A DNA stretch of 64,000 bases, taken from contig JAYKKI010000062.1 in the NCBI GenBank assembly GCA_039881145.1, forward strand, positions 2,301,501 through 2,365,500. The letters run 5' to 3'. Below, in pieces: positions 12,638-26,339 of this stretch. Numbering within the stretch: position 1 is the stretch's first letter; each line of letters opens with the position of its first letter. Both the position numbers and the translations under genes were made by a program. Source of the DNA: Druceiella hillmani. Taxonomy: Eukaryota; Arthropoda; Insecta; Lepidoptera; Hepialidae. The notes under the pieces are model-generated. The model was not told the DNA's origin and made no database searches. It worked only from the letters and a program-made list of their open reading frames with translations.

Positions 12638-14126
12638 CTGCAGGTCTTATATGAAAATGGGATGTGGTGAATCGTTGCAAACGATTTCGAAGCTTATTAT
12701 TTTATTAATGGAGCTGAAAATTAAAAATGGTGAAAGTACTCAACCCTCATTTTAAAAAACTATTCTGATGAAACGCCGCAGGACTGGGAACGCTATATGT
12801 TCTCATTCCAACTTCTTAACAACTTCTTATATTTAATTGTTATGCCATGTTTGACTTTGTTACTGTATCAAAACAGCTAAGTAAGTGCAATTTTTTGAAA
12901 GTAATGTTGATTGGACCGCCTAACAATATACTAATACCCAAAGTTTTTTTTATTTTTTAGGAATCAAAACGATTTTATAAAGAAAAAATAATGGTTTCTT
13001 TGTTCCTCTTTTACGGTCTACCATAAACAACTTACCGATTTTTTTTCACCATTATCGCAAGATTACGAGTTTCATAACTCTCGTGAAAATGATAATATTC
13101 ATGCATTATATATTTTTACAATGAGTAGATAATGCGCAACGACCATTTAGCTGAATGCAGTCGAAGTGTTCTAAGTACATTTTTGGGTTATAATTTTTAA
13201 ATAGTTATACTTACATTAAATAAAATTCAACAGTTTGTATTATTAATTATAATACTCACAATAATATATTATATAATTAATAACCGGTCAAGATCAACTT
13301 TCTCTTGCAAAATTCAACCGTACTACAATATTGAATTAAAACAACTATGTAAATTATTAAAACAACATCAAAGAAATGTTCAAAAGAATTACACACGACA
13401 ATGAAATTTACACTAGTTCAAATAAGCATATATCCAACTGTTATTTGTTGCTTATAATGAGCATCTTTATATTACCAGATTTCGTTTAACTGTTATTACG
13501 CAACTAAAGTTCAAAATAAATAAATGAACCTTTAAAATTATTTTAAACAAAAATTATTTTTCAAGCGTGCATATGTATGTTTGGTTCTTTATCTCCTCTA
13601 GCCTGCACGGCCCGACGGGTTTTTAAGTGATATGTGTCGTTGGACTCACTTGAAAAAATTAATACTTTACTTGAAACCTGTATGCGTATAATGCACACCC
13701 GTAAGTGTAGTCTACTATAGCTCGAGTACCTACAGATAGAGTGGAGCGCGTGTATAATTACACAGCTTTCTACTTTTATGTATATGTAACGAAGTACTAA
13801 CGCATAATAAAAATAAACAATATACCAAATAAATGGTAGGAAAACATTGTTTTCAAAAATGCATGGAATGGACATATCATGACTTAATAATGAAGGACTC
13901 ATTGCAACTTTAAACACTAGCAGATTTAAGTCGATTAAGAGCGTGTCAAAATACGTACACAGTACAATTGCGTAATGGTGGTTGATAAAAGTTTACCACA
14001 CTTATATTGTATATTCCTCGAGTGATTGAGGAAATAACTTAAAGGTTTGGAAAAAAATGTTATCAAAACACAAAAAACATACAGCTCGAAAACAAAAACG
14101 ATAAAAAAAATTTTAAATAACATTCC
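12638..14126. other. Spacer; may include the lost mariner 5' part
   Basis: The minus-strand frames at 13561-13917 and 13935-14261 are open for over 100 codons but resemble no family. The second overlaps the antisense of the mariner relic. The mariner N-terminal 60 or so codons and left terminal repeat, if preserved, should lie in about 13900-14126, but I could not read them. Confidence 0.45.
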
Positions 14127-14990
14127 GAAGGACGCACAATACATTAATGGTTTAAAAAATTTAAATATTCTGATTTTGATCATCAAATCGAGCCAAGTTA
14201 CTGTCCTGAGAGCAACGTTGATATTAAAATAAAATCTGCAGAGAAAGAGGGTACATCTCAAATTAACCGTGAATTAGCCGAGAAATTTGACGTTACTATC
14301 TTAACAATATCGAATCATTTGAACAAATTAATTTTACCGCATTATTTATTAATTATTATATTAATGGTTCCGCATGAATTAAACGAGCGTCAGAAGACAA
14401 AACGTTTCGACGCTTGCTTCTATTTCCTGCCGCAATACAAAGGCGAACCATTTTTGAACTGGTTTGTTCCGTGTCATGAAAAATGTGACCTTTTTACCAA
14501 TAGTAAATATCCTGTATAATTTTTCGATAAAGCTAAAATTTTAAAATGTGTTAAATACTGCAAAACTCAATAAAATATAAAAAAAGTAATAATATTTGTC
14601 AGGTAGTCCTTTTCTCATGTTATACACTATAGCTGAATAAAACCTGATCAATTTATTACAGCTGATATCAACTATACCCGATAAGATGCAATGATAAGGA
14701 ATATTTTGGTTAAGCAGCTGACATTCGTGAGAAGAGACGTGTCAATTACCTTTCAGGACAATGCTCAATCATATAAACTGCAGAAGTTGGGCTTGGAAAC
14801 TATCTATTGCCGGCTCTATCCTTCAAGGGACTATCTTTTTCAAGTCTTGTATCACTTCTTGCAATTAAAAATATTCTATTCCCCTGAAGCTATAGAAAAC
14901 GCCTTTCACAATTTTATCACACTCTCCAGACTTCTTTACTGTTGTTATAAACAAACCACCATTTAGGTAGTAATACGATGTCAATAGTTT
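14127..14990 (+). pseudogene. Mariner transposase relic (Tc1/mariner, DD34D)
   Basis: Decayed transposase of a mariner DNA transposon, the enzyme that cuts and pastes the element. One frame stays open from the codon TGG at 14148 to the stop at 14516-14518. It reads WFKKFKYSDFDHQIEP, then GTSQINRELAEKFDVT (helix-turn-helix region) and VPHELNERQKTKRFDACF, the hallmark mariner VPHEL motif. The first catalytic block, normally CDEKW, reads CHEKC, so the first Asp is lost. The middle (14519-14690) has stops and frame slips. The frame resumes at 14691 with FQDNAQSYKLQKL (second catalytic Asp), a shortened third-Asp region (SRDYLF) and KIFYSPEAIENAFHNFI near the C-terminus. About 290 of the usual 345 or so codons are represented. 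A 7-codon stretch ending in a stop precedes the Trp. Terminal repeats were not identified. It is certainly inactive. Confidence 0.92.
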
Positions 14991-16564
14991 GGAATTGTAC
15001 TCTGAGCAGCTGTACTACTTCTTCTTTAAGAAACTATAAAATAAACTTACACTTCAAAATCAAACCTTTCTTAGTAAATAACTGAACATAATTTAACATA
15101 AACTTTTAAAAATTTAACTGAAGTAACAGCTAAAAAAGTCAGTCTGAAACAAATGAACTAAAAATAAATTAAAAGATTTTCATTGTTAACTAAAAAAGAG
15201 AGATAAAGCTGGTTTCCAACAATTACGTGGTGCTAAGTAACCCTTTGTAAAATTAAATCAATACTTACGCCGGCCTTATATTATGATATTATTTTATAGG
15301 TTGGGAATTATTCAAAACGTAAACCAAGATGCTTCCATTAATATGGCCTTACTAGCTATGTTTTGTTCTTTACTTTTTTGCTTATATTTTTATGGCTAGA
15401 AAATTTCATTAAACAAATTCGTCTTACATTTAAAAATTGAGTTAAAAACTCGCAAATATTATTTGTCTCTACCCTACTACCTACACTTTTTTTTCATTTC
15501 GCCCTGGCCATGTATACCAGCATATGTAATTTGAAAAAAGAAAGAATTTAAATGTTTTTCAGAACAATGTTTGCATAGTCACACCTCTAACTGAATAACG
15601 GGGCGAAAATCATTTCCACCCAAACCAGCACGTCGTCCTTTTTTTACTTTTGTACGCAACTCTTCAGAAGGAAACCCCCACTATACCGACTCCCTCTAGT
15701 TTCTAGTTCCTAACAGTATTTTCAGTTTTCCTTAACAGTGAACATGTAAAATCCGCTAGTCAGAAAAAATATTTTGCCGTATCTATCAGTGCAATGATAT
15801 TTTTGAACATCCGTCAAATCAAGGGATAAATCAAATAACAAAAAGTACTCGACTCATCCTATTACCTAAGCTTACCGGAAACTGCTGATAGATTACTCTC
15901 TTATTAGTTTCTGTCATGAGCTACACAGTGTCGATGTTATCTTCAACTGACAATATTGTGAGACACATTTACAACGGATTATCAAAAACTTCTTCTTTCA
16001 AAATTAGAATTAATTTTTTATTACCATTATTACAAATAATCATTACAGTATTACACGTAGCATATCAATACACTAAATTATTAGATTTTAATAAAACGCT
16101 GATTCATTGAATTAGGTCACGCTTTATGATTACAGAAAGTGAAATTGTTTTGAAGAGATTAGGGTAATAAAAGCGTTCCAGTCATCTTTCAAAACGGCTA
16201 ACGGAGAAAACACCTATGTTAAGAGGATCTACTTGAACACAATGGAGAAAATACTTGTAGAAAACGTCGCTACGAGTTTTCAGAATATTGAAGACGAAAT
16301 TAAGTATGCTTGTACTAATGTCATTATTTATACAGCTAATATTTAAGATTTTCCTATCGGTTGCTTTTTGCTTTATATTATCTGTTAGCATTATTGCCGA
16401 GCTTCGTTCCATTGGTAATTTCGTCACAAAAGAGCAATGCGTTTCTCCACTGTAAACTTCAATATACTAAATTAATTAGATTCACAAAGTCGCCCATCTA
16501 TCTACTTGATGTAAACTACCACAAAATTAATTATCATATACAGTGCCATTATTAATGTTTGTTT
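14991..16564. other. AT-rich spacer, no gene seen
   Basis: Frames of 60-80 codons occur on both strands (for example 16182-16427 minus), without family resemblance. No mariner right terminal repeat was recognised. Confidence 0.55.
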
Positions 16565-16610
16565 TATTTATTTTCTACAGTCCCTGAACGGTGGCTGCAA
16601 ACAACTATAC

Positions 16611-16673
<63 letters not shown>

Positions 16674-16720
16674 TTATTTATTTTCTACAGTCCCTGAACG
16701 GTGGCTGCAAACAACTATAC

Positions 16721-16798
<78 letters not shown>
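16565..16798. repeat. Duplicated unique segment plus (TA)n
   Basis: A unit of about 110 bp occurs twice in tandem. A unique block of about 50 bp containing CAGTCCCTGAACGGTGGC is present at 16565-16615 and again at 16675-16725, each followed by a (TA)n array. The unique blocks look identical, so the duplication is recent, and its junction lies in the TA array. The block begins TTATTTTCTACAG, which resembles a splice acceptor, but no coding exon follows. Confidence 0.9.
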
Positions 16799-16811
<13 letters not shown>

Positions 16812-19800
16812 ACTATAGAAAATAATACTGTAGAAATTATTTATCAGTGAATACATATGTATTAAATCAAATAATGCTAAATTGCAGGAACTTATGATCA
16901 TCATTATATTGCTTCAAATACTTATTGTATATATTGACGTAGACATAAACATTTCCATTAATCTTTTCATATCAAGTATATGTGAAACTCATAGTATTGA
17001 AATAGCCTTCCAAAGTTAGTACAAATACTTATGTATTCCCTAATATATATAATAATCCCAGGCGATTTTTATGTAAACATTGAATAACTGAAAAAAGTCA
17101 TATTTGTCGTTAATATTTATTTCGCCATAATTATTTAGATAGAAGCTGGTAAATATTCAATTTTAATAATATCTTCCTTATTACTTGTCATATTGATCAT
17201 CGGCTAATGTTGCTTATCAGCTGAGTCACCATAGGGAGAAAAAGATATCAAAAATATCTCTCTACGAATAACACCATCACAAGCCAATTTTGTTAATAAT
17301 CACAACAAATTAATAATGATAATATCCATCGAGTTGAACACAATACGATAATTCCACAACCAGATTAAATTTTACAGCTTATAGTTGCATTATGTAAATA
17401 ATCGAAATTTAAAAGGATCACTCGATCATAACGAAAAGCTTGAATCCTCCGTCACGGTGACAACTAGCCTGATTAAACCTTTCATGATACGTTTACATCA
17501 CTTTGAAAAACAATTTTTTCTAAAGCTTTTAACATTATTTCCAAAGCAGAAAGTTAAATAAATTTTATGATATAAATAAATTTATGCCCTTATAAAAATA
17601 TTTGTACATAAGCAGTCAAACTGCATACATATTTAAATGTATGTAAGTGATGTAATATTGGCAGAGCAAGCCAGTTTTTTATGGATCCCCAACTACGCAA
17701 TAAAATAGATATAATAAATTAAATAGTTTTGTTGTTTATTCCGTTCTCGAGCTACCCTGTTACAATTTATATATAGTAAGGGTCCTGCAGTATTTGGTTT
17801 TGAATATTGTGCGATACGTGTGTTATTTCATATAAATAAAAATCAATTATAATGGTTATTCATTGTTTTTTTAAGTTTTTTCTAAGCTATTATATATCAG
17901 TGCCTTTCCAAAAATATATTAGCTACTGGTGGAAAAAATTTCTGTGGTCAATATTGATGAATTATATTTAAAATATCTATCATCAAATTGCCTAATAAGG
18001 TTATTACGAAAATGTTACCAAAAATACATGCAATAACAACGCGAAGTGTGGGCCTTCTATTTGCGCTGCGTACCAACATCATATACGTTCCTTCCCCGCA
18101 GTTTTATCTTGTGCAATCGATGCACCACACAGCCTCCATCGCATGGATCGCTGATTACTTTATCCACCCATCTTGGATGCCAGCGATAAATAGGGTCGCG
18201 AACATATTATGAAACGCGCACGTATTGCAACGATTCACGGAAGTCCGAAATTTTAAGGGTAGCCATGTTTAAATTGTGTTACTTTGAATCAGGTGTCAAA
18301 GTCCTATAAAATCAATATGGGATATCGTTCATAAACGTTTGTTTCATTTCAAAACCATGGCTATAGAAGGAATTATCATCACTAAAGTTGTTTACTTAAA
18401 TAATCCAGGAAGACTCTGTGACCCTTAATGACTGAAACTAATTGAACTAAACCAAATACCTTAATAATTAAATATGAACTCTGAAAGCTTTTTAACTAAA
18501 AGGAACGTACCGCACCCAATTGTCTGTTGAACTCCTCTGTCGGTAATATCAAAGTAAAGAATAGCTTTCGAAGACCTTTTTCATTCTGAATTGGAGGGAC
18601 TTGGAATTTAATTTTATAATTAAACTCATTTTCGAGTTTCTACGTCTAAAAGTTTTTGAGATAAACAGCTATGACTAAGGACCAGATGGAATGATAGGTA
18701 GTGTTCTTAGAAATATTTCGTTTCTTCTATTGATATACGGAATCGTAACGTGTCATACGTCACTGAATAAGATATGCCTATAATGTAAGTACATGTTTTA
18801 TCCTGACGCACATAATAGATAGTATGGCTAGACAAAATTTGCCGATAAAATAGGCTCCTTCCTAGGAAAGCCATAATAAAATCAGAATATAGAAAAACAC
18901 ACATTTTACATCGTTGAATCAAAATACGTACTTAAATTTTACAAAGTAAAATCATATCTAGCAATAAATTTTAGATTGGTAGTTAATCTCCTAAACACTC
19001 CAACATAACTAATTATTATTAAAGAAGGTTTTTAAACATAAGTTTCTTATCCTAATGATTATAATCAATAGTCGATCACATAATTTTATACGACTAAGAG
19101 TCGATGTTTGATGCGTGTGGCTTACACGAAATGGTCAGCCGTGATGCCCTTAAAATACTAGAAACAGGTCTCTTTAAACTCAGAAAGAGAAGAACCATGA
19201 TTAATAGATACCGTATCACAAGTCATTTGCATTTTTCTTTCACAAATGTCTCGATTCATTACTTTTTGAATTGGCGTGAAATTGTTTTTTTATTTAATAT
19301 ATTTTTAAGCCATCTCCTTCAGCTCAGCTTTTAAAACATTATTGAATTAGGTTTACGTTTTAATTTTGAACAAAAAAACCCACCAGTTCTTAAACCATAA
19401 TTATTAAGGTAACATTAATATTTTACACAATTAAACCTTCTCTTAAGCGGGAATACTATATGGATAAAATAACTTTAAAAATCAGTTCATTAGTTTTTTG
19501 AGAAAATCAGAAAAATATGCATATATACACATGTATACGAATGTAATAGCTTGTTTCTTGAAGTCGGTTCAAAACATATGGTTTGGTTCATTGTTCCATA
19601 TTTCTAATTAGTTTGACCTACAAATCCTAAAACCCTTTGACCATGTTTCCAACAATCATAACTTGCTGAAGCTTCTGATAATTTAAGGAAAGGTAAAAAG
19701 TACGCAGTGAACTAATTTTTCCCAATCAGAGACATTGATCTTATAACATCTAGTTCAAAATGTTCTACCATAGAGCGTAATCGCAATAGCACAAATACAG

Positions 19801-20326
19801 ATTGATAAAGAAAAAAGTGACAGTTAAGACGATTATGGCAAAAGTATTTCACAACCAAAATTACTCTTTCTAATAATTAACTACTTCATTTCGTGACAAA
19901 CTGACAAATGATACGTCTTTTTTGCGATAACATATGATTGTTATGTATTATTGGCAAAATATAAAAGTAGAATATAAATGATCCAACAAGAATTCCATAA
20001 TTTCACTAGAGAATAACAAGTTTTAAACAGTCTTAAGCGAAACTTTTGCCCATATACAAGGTTTTGATTCGACAGCTCCTTTAAAGATACTACATTATAC
20101 TTAAACTAAATCAATGTCAATGGTTATCGTGTTTAGTTAAGTGCCGTTTTACAATTAAATTTTCACTAATTTAGCAGTCTACGTTTTTTTCCATGAGACT
20201 ATGTAGCAACACTTAAATTGATATGCGTAGATTAGGTAAAAAATCGATTATGGATTTTTATTTTATTATAATTTCGGGAATTTCCTTACAAAAATAAATT
20301 ATTTGAAAAACTATTTGAAATATACG

Positions 20327-20329
<3 letters not shown>
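16799..20329. other. Spacer with a GC-richer patch at 18.0-18.26 kb
   Basis: 17988-18260 is GC-richer than its surroundings and open for 74 codons on the plus strand, with fairly mixed codons on the minus strand too. I cannot match it to any family. It may be an old transposon fragment or an exon. 18600-18680 and 19470-19515 carry phrases such as AAAAGTTTTTGAGATAAACA and AAATCAGTTCATTAG that resemble 3' portions of dispersed insect repeats, but boundaries cannot be drawn. Confidence 0.4.
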
Positions 20330-20370
<41 letters not shown>

Positions 20371-20389
20371 ATGTGTGTGTGTGTGTGTT

Positions 20390-20437
<48 letters not shown>
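20330..20437. repeat. (TA)n(TG)n(TA)n compound microsatellite
   Basis: TA array, then about 50 bp of TG repeats with ATG and TTTG interruptions, then a second TA array. Confidence 0.95.
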
Positions 20438-20438
<1 letters not shown>

Positions 20439-22435
20439 TGCCTTTCGGAATATACTAAAATTTTCAACAAATCTTCGATAAAAGTTCAGTTAATTAAAAG
20501 CTGCGTTAAAGATTATAAATTCTTCATTTGCATGCTTTGAGCATGAAATATGACGAATTTACAATCAGACGTTGATTACAAATTCATCACATTTTTAGCA
20601 ACCTTATTCAGATACTTCAAGATAAGCGCTTCAAAATTATTCAGAACTAAAAGTACATAGATATGCGGCATCCTATACTCTGAACTCATTTATATATATA
20701 GGTAATTCTTGAAATTCATTTTTTATTAATTGAAAAAGTAGTGAACTTTACAGGACAAGCGTATAAATATAAATATTATAAATATCAGAAGAAAAATGTT
20801 CAAAATTAAACAATAAAATATGCATCCAACCTATTGAATTTATTTAATACAATTTCCCTATTTAGAGAGTTAATATTATAAAAGAAAGCTATTCCTCGTA
20901 AAATATTTGTCCCATTACCAGGAAGAAAATTTGTAACTACATTTTGACACTTCATTAGTTCTTATTAAAATAACATTTGATGGTAAAATACTTTAAAGGC
21001 AATGTCATGATTGCTAATAAATTTCACTAATAAAAGAAACGCAAATTAATTTTATATCAACATCGACTCAATGCGAGGAAATACCTCAAATACGTTCATA
21101 TTTTTAAACATTTTGAACAAACGTTACACCTACACGATGATCACCCACGTCATGAATCCAAAGAGCAAAGTAAAATATTTAAATCACCGTACAACATGTT
21201 ACCTTTTCCCAATCTTTCACTACCGCCTTTTCCGCCTGCCCATATTTCCACTACTTTGTGGTTTTATTTTATGGCTTTTCTTTCCCTAACTCGTAGGATG
21301 TATCCAATTTTCTGCTTGAAGTCATTTCTTACTGACTTCAAATTAAACCCAAATTAAATTTAATAGAACTTTTCCACGTTTCCTGATAATATCACCGTTT
21401 GACGACGTCAATTTAGTTGCCTTTCTATTTCAGCAAAAGTGAATTTTACTTACTACTTTATTAAGCAAAAATGTCGTTGACATTTTTTGCCAAATTCTAA
21501 TCCCACCTAATTAAAAGACCACAAAATTCTCAAAAAAAGTAAGTGTGAAAGGAAGTTAGTGTGAAAGGAAGTGATGAAGGAACACATCATTTCATGATAT
21601 AATCAGCTTCATTTAATTACATTTAATTTGTGTATTAAAAGAGAACTAGTTTATTCAACTATATGATAAAGTGAAAAAACGAACGTGTGTGTACTATACA
21701 CCATACAGCAACTATTCTTACCATTTATTTTTTACCTACCTTTATAAAAATATGACGTAACCGGAAATTTGTGACAACGGAAAAAATGATGAAGCTGTTT
21801 TAAAGGGATTCCCCACGATTAATTTATTTTTTCCTTTCCGTAACTTATTTCTAAAACTTTATTGTTTAAAACAATTTAAAACAAAACAATTTTAACTTCT
21901 AACAATACATAATCCATAAATTAAAATATGGAAGTTAATTTTTAAACATATTGCAAACTAGACTCTATAATAAAATTCCAAGCTTTCCGCAAATAACTTT
22001 CACTCGTCCTTTGTTGCACACATATAAATACCTGTGCTTTCACAAAGCGTAGTTGTAAAAAATAGCTTATTGCGTGAGTGACAAAAATTGCAAAAGTCAA
22101 CCTTTTATTACCCAAACTGAAAAAAATATATCTATGCTTAACAGTTTAATAAGACAACTCGACCTGTAAGAAGAAAAATTAGCTTCGGCTGTTTCATAAA
22201 TTATTTACGCTTTTTGCAGAAGCTTTCGTTGTAACTTTTCCTCACGCTTCTCAGAAGGAATTAGATAACAAAATTAAGAGCTTAATAAGAGATGTTCTGG
22301 TAAGTTCAGACTATTTAGAACTTTGAAGTATTTATTAAACTTAGTTTAGAAACAATCTGATTAATTAGGTTTTTTTTGGTTTCTTACACCCAACAACTAC
22401 TAGGGCCCCTATAGATTATTTTCGTACATCTAATA

Positions 22436-22440
<5 letters not shown>
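20438..22440. other. AT-rich spacer, no gene seen
   Basis: Only small features: an imperfect hairpin around 20517-20560 centred on CATGCTTTGAGCATG, and a 15-bp tandem duplication of AGTGTGAAAGGAAGT at about 21541-21575. A 72-codon plus-strand frame at 21071-21289 resembles nothing known to me. Confidence 0.55.

Positions 22441-22500
<60 letters not shown>
22441..22500. repeat. (TA)n microsatellite
   Basis: Uninterrupted TA array of about 60 bp. Confidence 0.95.
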
Positions 22501-22502
<2 letters not shown>

Positions 22503-25500
22503 ATAATTCCCTAAGTGGTAAATGGAAGAACTAAACAATATATTTTAGGATAAAAACATTGTTAAATCTTTTATTAATGAAATACAAAAAAATAGTTTTA
22601 CTCGTACTTGGTAGGTATTTTATTATTCAGTTATCGATTATTACGTGGGATTGCTTATGGGGCAATATGGATTTTTTCTAGATATTGTTATCCGAATAGC
22701 CATAAATCCTGTTTGTGATTACCGTATTTATTATATCGAATTAAGTATCACTAGCTTTATTATTAAAAGTAATATACAATATTTCTACATCACATATGGT
22801 TTTAGACTTATAAAATTTGGTATTGAAATTAATTTTGCAAACAAGCTCAAAATGAAGCAGCGGAAAATTTAGAACTGAAGGTGTTTTTTTACGCAAGGTA
22901 AGGCTAGTGACGTAACACTGTGTAATTCAATTTATCAATAGATTTGTCAAGCAAAAAACGTAATGTTGTAACTTGTGTATTTCATTCCATTCAAAATTGT
23001 AAAATCAAAAAAATAACGTGACACCTAGAGAATATGCGTAGACATAAAAAAATTGCAAGGTAAGTTTTATTGTTGTTATTTTGTTTTAGTATAAATCTTT
23101 AGCAAGAATTAACGAAGTATATCTTTACTTATAAAATATGATAATCAACATATGTAGGGCTCTTTTGAAAAATATTCCAATAATTTTTTCTTTAGAACAG
23201 ATTTTCAGCACGTATTTTTAATTTACCTCTGATAGATTTTTCACACAAGTTTTACTCGTCGTACTCAATAAAGGCTCCACTACTTTAATTATTTTTATCA
23301 GTATTATTAAACCACTCACCAAAAAAAAACAGTTTCTGTGAAGATTATGTTGCAAAATACTCTAACTGAGAAATGATGAGATATGATAAACGCCAAATAA
23401 AAAGGATCACTTAAATTCAAATGTAAATAGGTAAGACAAAAATTGTAAAATATGAAATACATAAAAGCTCCGCAGAAATATACTTTCATGAGAAATTTCA
23501 CTCCAGCTCTTTCCTCACTACGGACTCGTCGTGGAAATTAGGGCGCACGAATTCACAACTCGCCACTCTATGTTGAATTGCAAAGCAAATATAAATTAGG
23601 TCCTGACGATATGTGTTTTGGCGGTAATTTATTTCAAGGTCAGATCACGTACGGAGGTGCAAGAAGGAAAAGAGATGCAAGTTGGTCTCTCGTTATCTCT
23701 TTTGCTCCTAGGTTATTATAATTTATATTTATTTACATAGAGTTATAAAATATTTATATTTATTTACATACAGTTACAAAAACAAAACAGTTTAAGGCCT
23801 TTGAGTTCAATAACGATGACCGGTTATTACAAATATGTCACACACTGGTGCAATCGCGATCAGGCAAATGACCAATAGTTTACCATAGGAAAGGATTTAA
23901 TTTCGATATAACTTTACTCTGAATGCCGGTATAGTAAACAGATGCTAAGTACGCGAGCACAGATCTTAATCAGGTGCGATAAGCGAGAGTTTTTCAAAAA
24001 ATTTGGTCATAAAATCTTTCTATTTAACAATCAGATAATAAACTTCCTAATATGCGCTATAAAACTTTAAACCATTAAACAGTTTAAAATACATATTGAT
24101 AAATTTTTACTTCTCTGTCAATTTAAGGTTGATTTATTAATACAAAAACCTAAAGAAGTAATTTATAGAATCGCTTCTTGGCTTAAGCGCGTTCTATCGG
24201 TTGAGCAACGGTATGTTTTCACAGTGAACCGCCTATTTTACGTACAATATTTAAAAGAATATATGAATTCATTCCATTTTGTTTTTCACCTTGAAAAAAG
24301 ATGTGTCAGATTTCAATTGAACAGAAAAGTGTAAAAATTATTAAAATATTTATTGCAATAAAAGATAAATGTCAACTTTCAAAATAATTGTCTATATTTA
24401 TTAAAAGCTTCTTCACTATTTTACTGATATAAATCCTGATGACTATAAAATCAAATATGGTTATAGTATTTGTATAAACGTGAAAAACTTTTTGATTTAT
24501 TATAGTAAAAGAAATGAATACTTTAAACGAAGTTAAAACATTGACTATATTACTGAGGGTTAATCATACTATTATATTAATCTACATGATTATAGTTTTC
24601 TTAAACATCAAACTCTACAGAGTTTGACATGAAAATAGTTTATCAAACTGACGTGATAGTACATTAAAATAATATATTTTCAAAACACAACGATTTAAGT
24701 AGAGGAAATTGATATAGACCAAGTGCATTTTTGTTAGTTCCAGTTATGCAGTCGAAGCTATATTTATATAATGTATGTATAAATTATAGATCATATGAAA
24801 ATCTACAAAAAATTATTCTCTATTTAATGCCTGTTATTACATATTAGTTCTTATGAAACATTCCCTGCCAAAATATCAGATATGGAAGCATAGTAGCAAG
24901 AAAATAATTGAAAGACTTATACAAGAAAATGAAATCTATAAAACATTTGATAATAAAAGAAGCTTATTTTTACATATAGTTAGTTATTGGCGTTTTTATA
25001 CCACAAGATTTAGCCTTACAATTCTGAATTCGACTAAAGCACAGAATAAATAATGAAGCAATAGACAATACCTTAAAAAAATTAATTAAAATAAATATTA
25101 TATAAAAATATAAGAAATGCAATTAAAATGCAGTCACCGTATTTGTTTTACCCGGCTAAAGCAGGGACGAGCACCAAGTGCGAATGAAATGCAGAACGAT
25201 GATATCAGTCTATTCGATAGAAGTATGACCATCTCGCCGGACCAAAGCAGGCCTATTCAATATGACCATCACTAATCATTTATATGGGAATTGTATTCGC
25301 AGCTGAGAGATGAAATAATCTTAGCGAGGAGCGGATAATATATTCATTTGTTTCGCTTTCGATCATTACATTTGTACTAAACGGGCATAAAAGAATAACT
25401 GACACAAGAATTATTTGTATTACGAATTAATTGTATTTCATGTAGTGAAGTGATTATATCACTTTTGCTGTTCAACGTGAAAAGTCACCTAGGCTTCTCC

Positions 25501-25813
25501 TTTAAGGATGGGTTAGTAGCTCCTTTAATTATTTTAATTTAAAGTAAAAAATAATTATAAAATAAAAACTGTAATTTAAGACATCATTTTCTATAACTGG
25601 CATATAATTACGAAAATGGGCTGCGTATAAATTTTTATGAAAAAAAATGTGACAAAATACGGTAATGGTAACACAGTCATACGAAATAGATTAATGACCA
25701 TATATAATGTAAAATTGAAGAACACATCTCTAACAGGATAGGAACAAATAAATTCAAAACATTAAAAGAAATTTAGTAAAAAACGTAGGAAATTTAGTAA
25801 AAAATATATAAAT
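22501..25813. other. AT-rich spacer, no gene seen
   Basis: No assignable gene. 23718-23775 holds a short imperfect tandem duplication around TTTATATTTATTTACATA. 23520-23700 is a little GC-richer and may be an old repeat. The 66-codon plus-strand frame at 24853-25053 has no recognisable motif. Confidence 0.5.
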
Positions 25814-26339
25814 AATCATCATCATCATATATATTAATACGCTAAGGTTAAGATGTTACTCTCCCTTTTTAGAAAAAACCTCACAACTAATCCACATAAA
25901 TTATATATCATTTTATAGATAATTGCTTGCTCTACCGGCATCCACAACTAAAAAATTTATTATTGCTATTGTTTTTGCAAATTAATTAATTATTAAAATT
26001 ATATACACAAAACAGCAATGCTGCCATCTAACGGCTCAACGTCAATATGATTGACGGTCGGTAAAATCATCATCATATCATCATCATCATCATATCATAT
26101 ATATTAATACGCTAAGGTTAAGATGTTACTCTCCCTTTTTAGAAAAAACCTCACAACTAATCCACATAAATTATATATCATTTTATAGATAATTGCTTGC
26201 TCTACCGGCATCCACAACTAAAAAATTTATTATTGCTATTGTTTTTGCAAATTAATTAATTATTAAAATTATCATTACAAAAAACAGCAATGCTGCCATC
26301 TAACGGCTCAACGTCAATATGATTGACGGTCGGTAAAAT
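25814..26339. repeat. Tandem duplication, 270-bp period
   Basis: Two nearly identical copies, 25814-26067 and about 26081-26339, with equivalent positions offset by 270 bases (ATATTAATACGCTAAGG at 25831 and 26101). The only clear differences are a short stretch near the end (ATATACACAAAACAG against ATCATTACAAAAAACAG) and the lengths of the (ATC)n tracts at the left of each copy. Each copy ends with the small hairpin CGTCAATATGATTGACG. The near identity means a recent event, and the (ATC)n tracts sit exactly at the junction. Confidence 0.95.

Noticed and set aside
13561..13917. A 118-codon minus-strand frame
   Set aside because: No motif, hydrophobic stretches typical of AT-rich chance frames, and no gene context.
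17988..18260. A host exon or helicase fragment in the GC-richer patch
   Set aside because: Neither strand gives motifs I can name, so no function is claimed.
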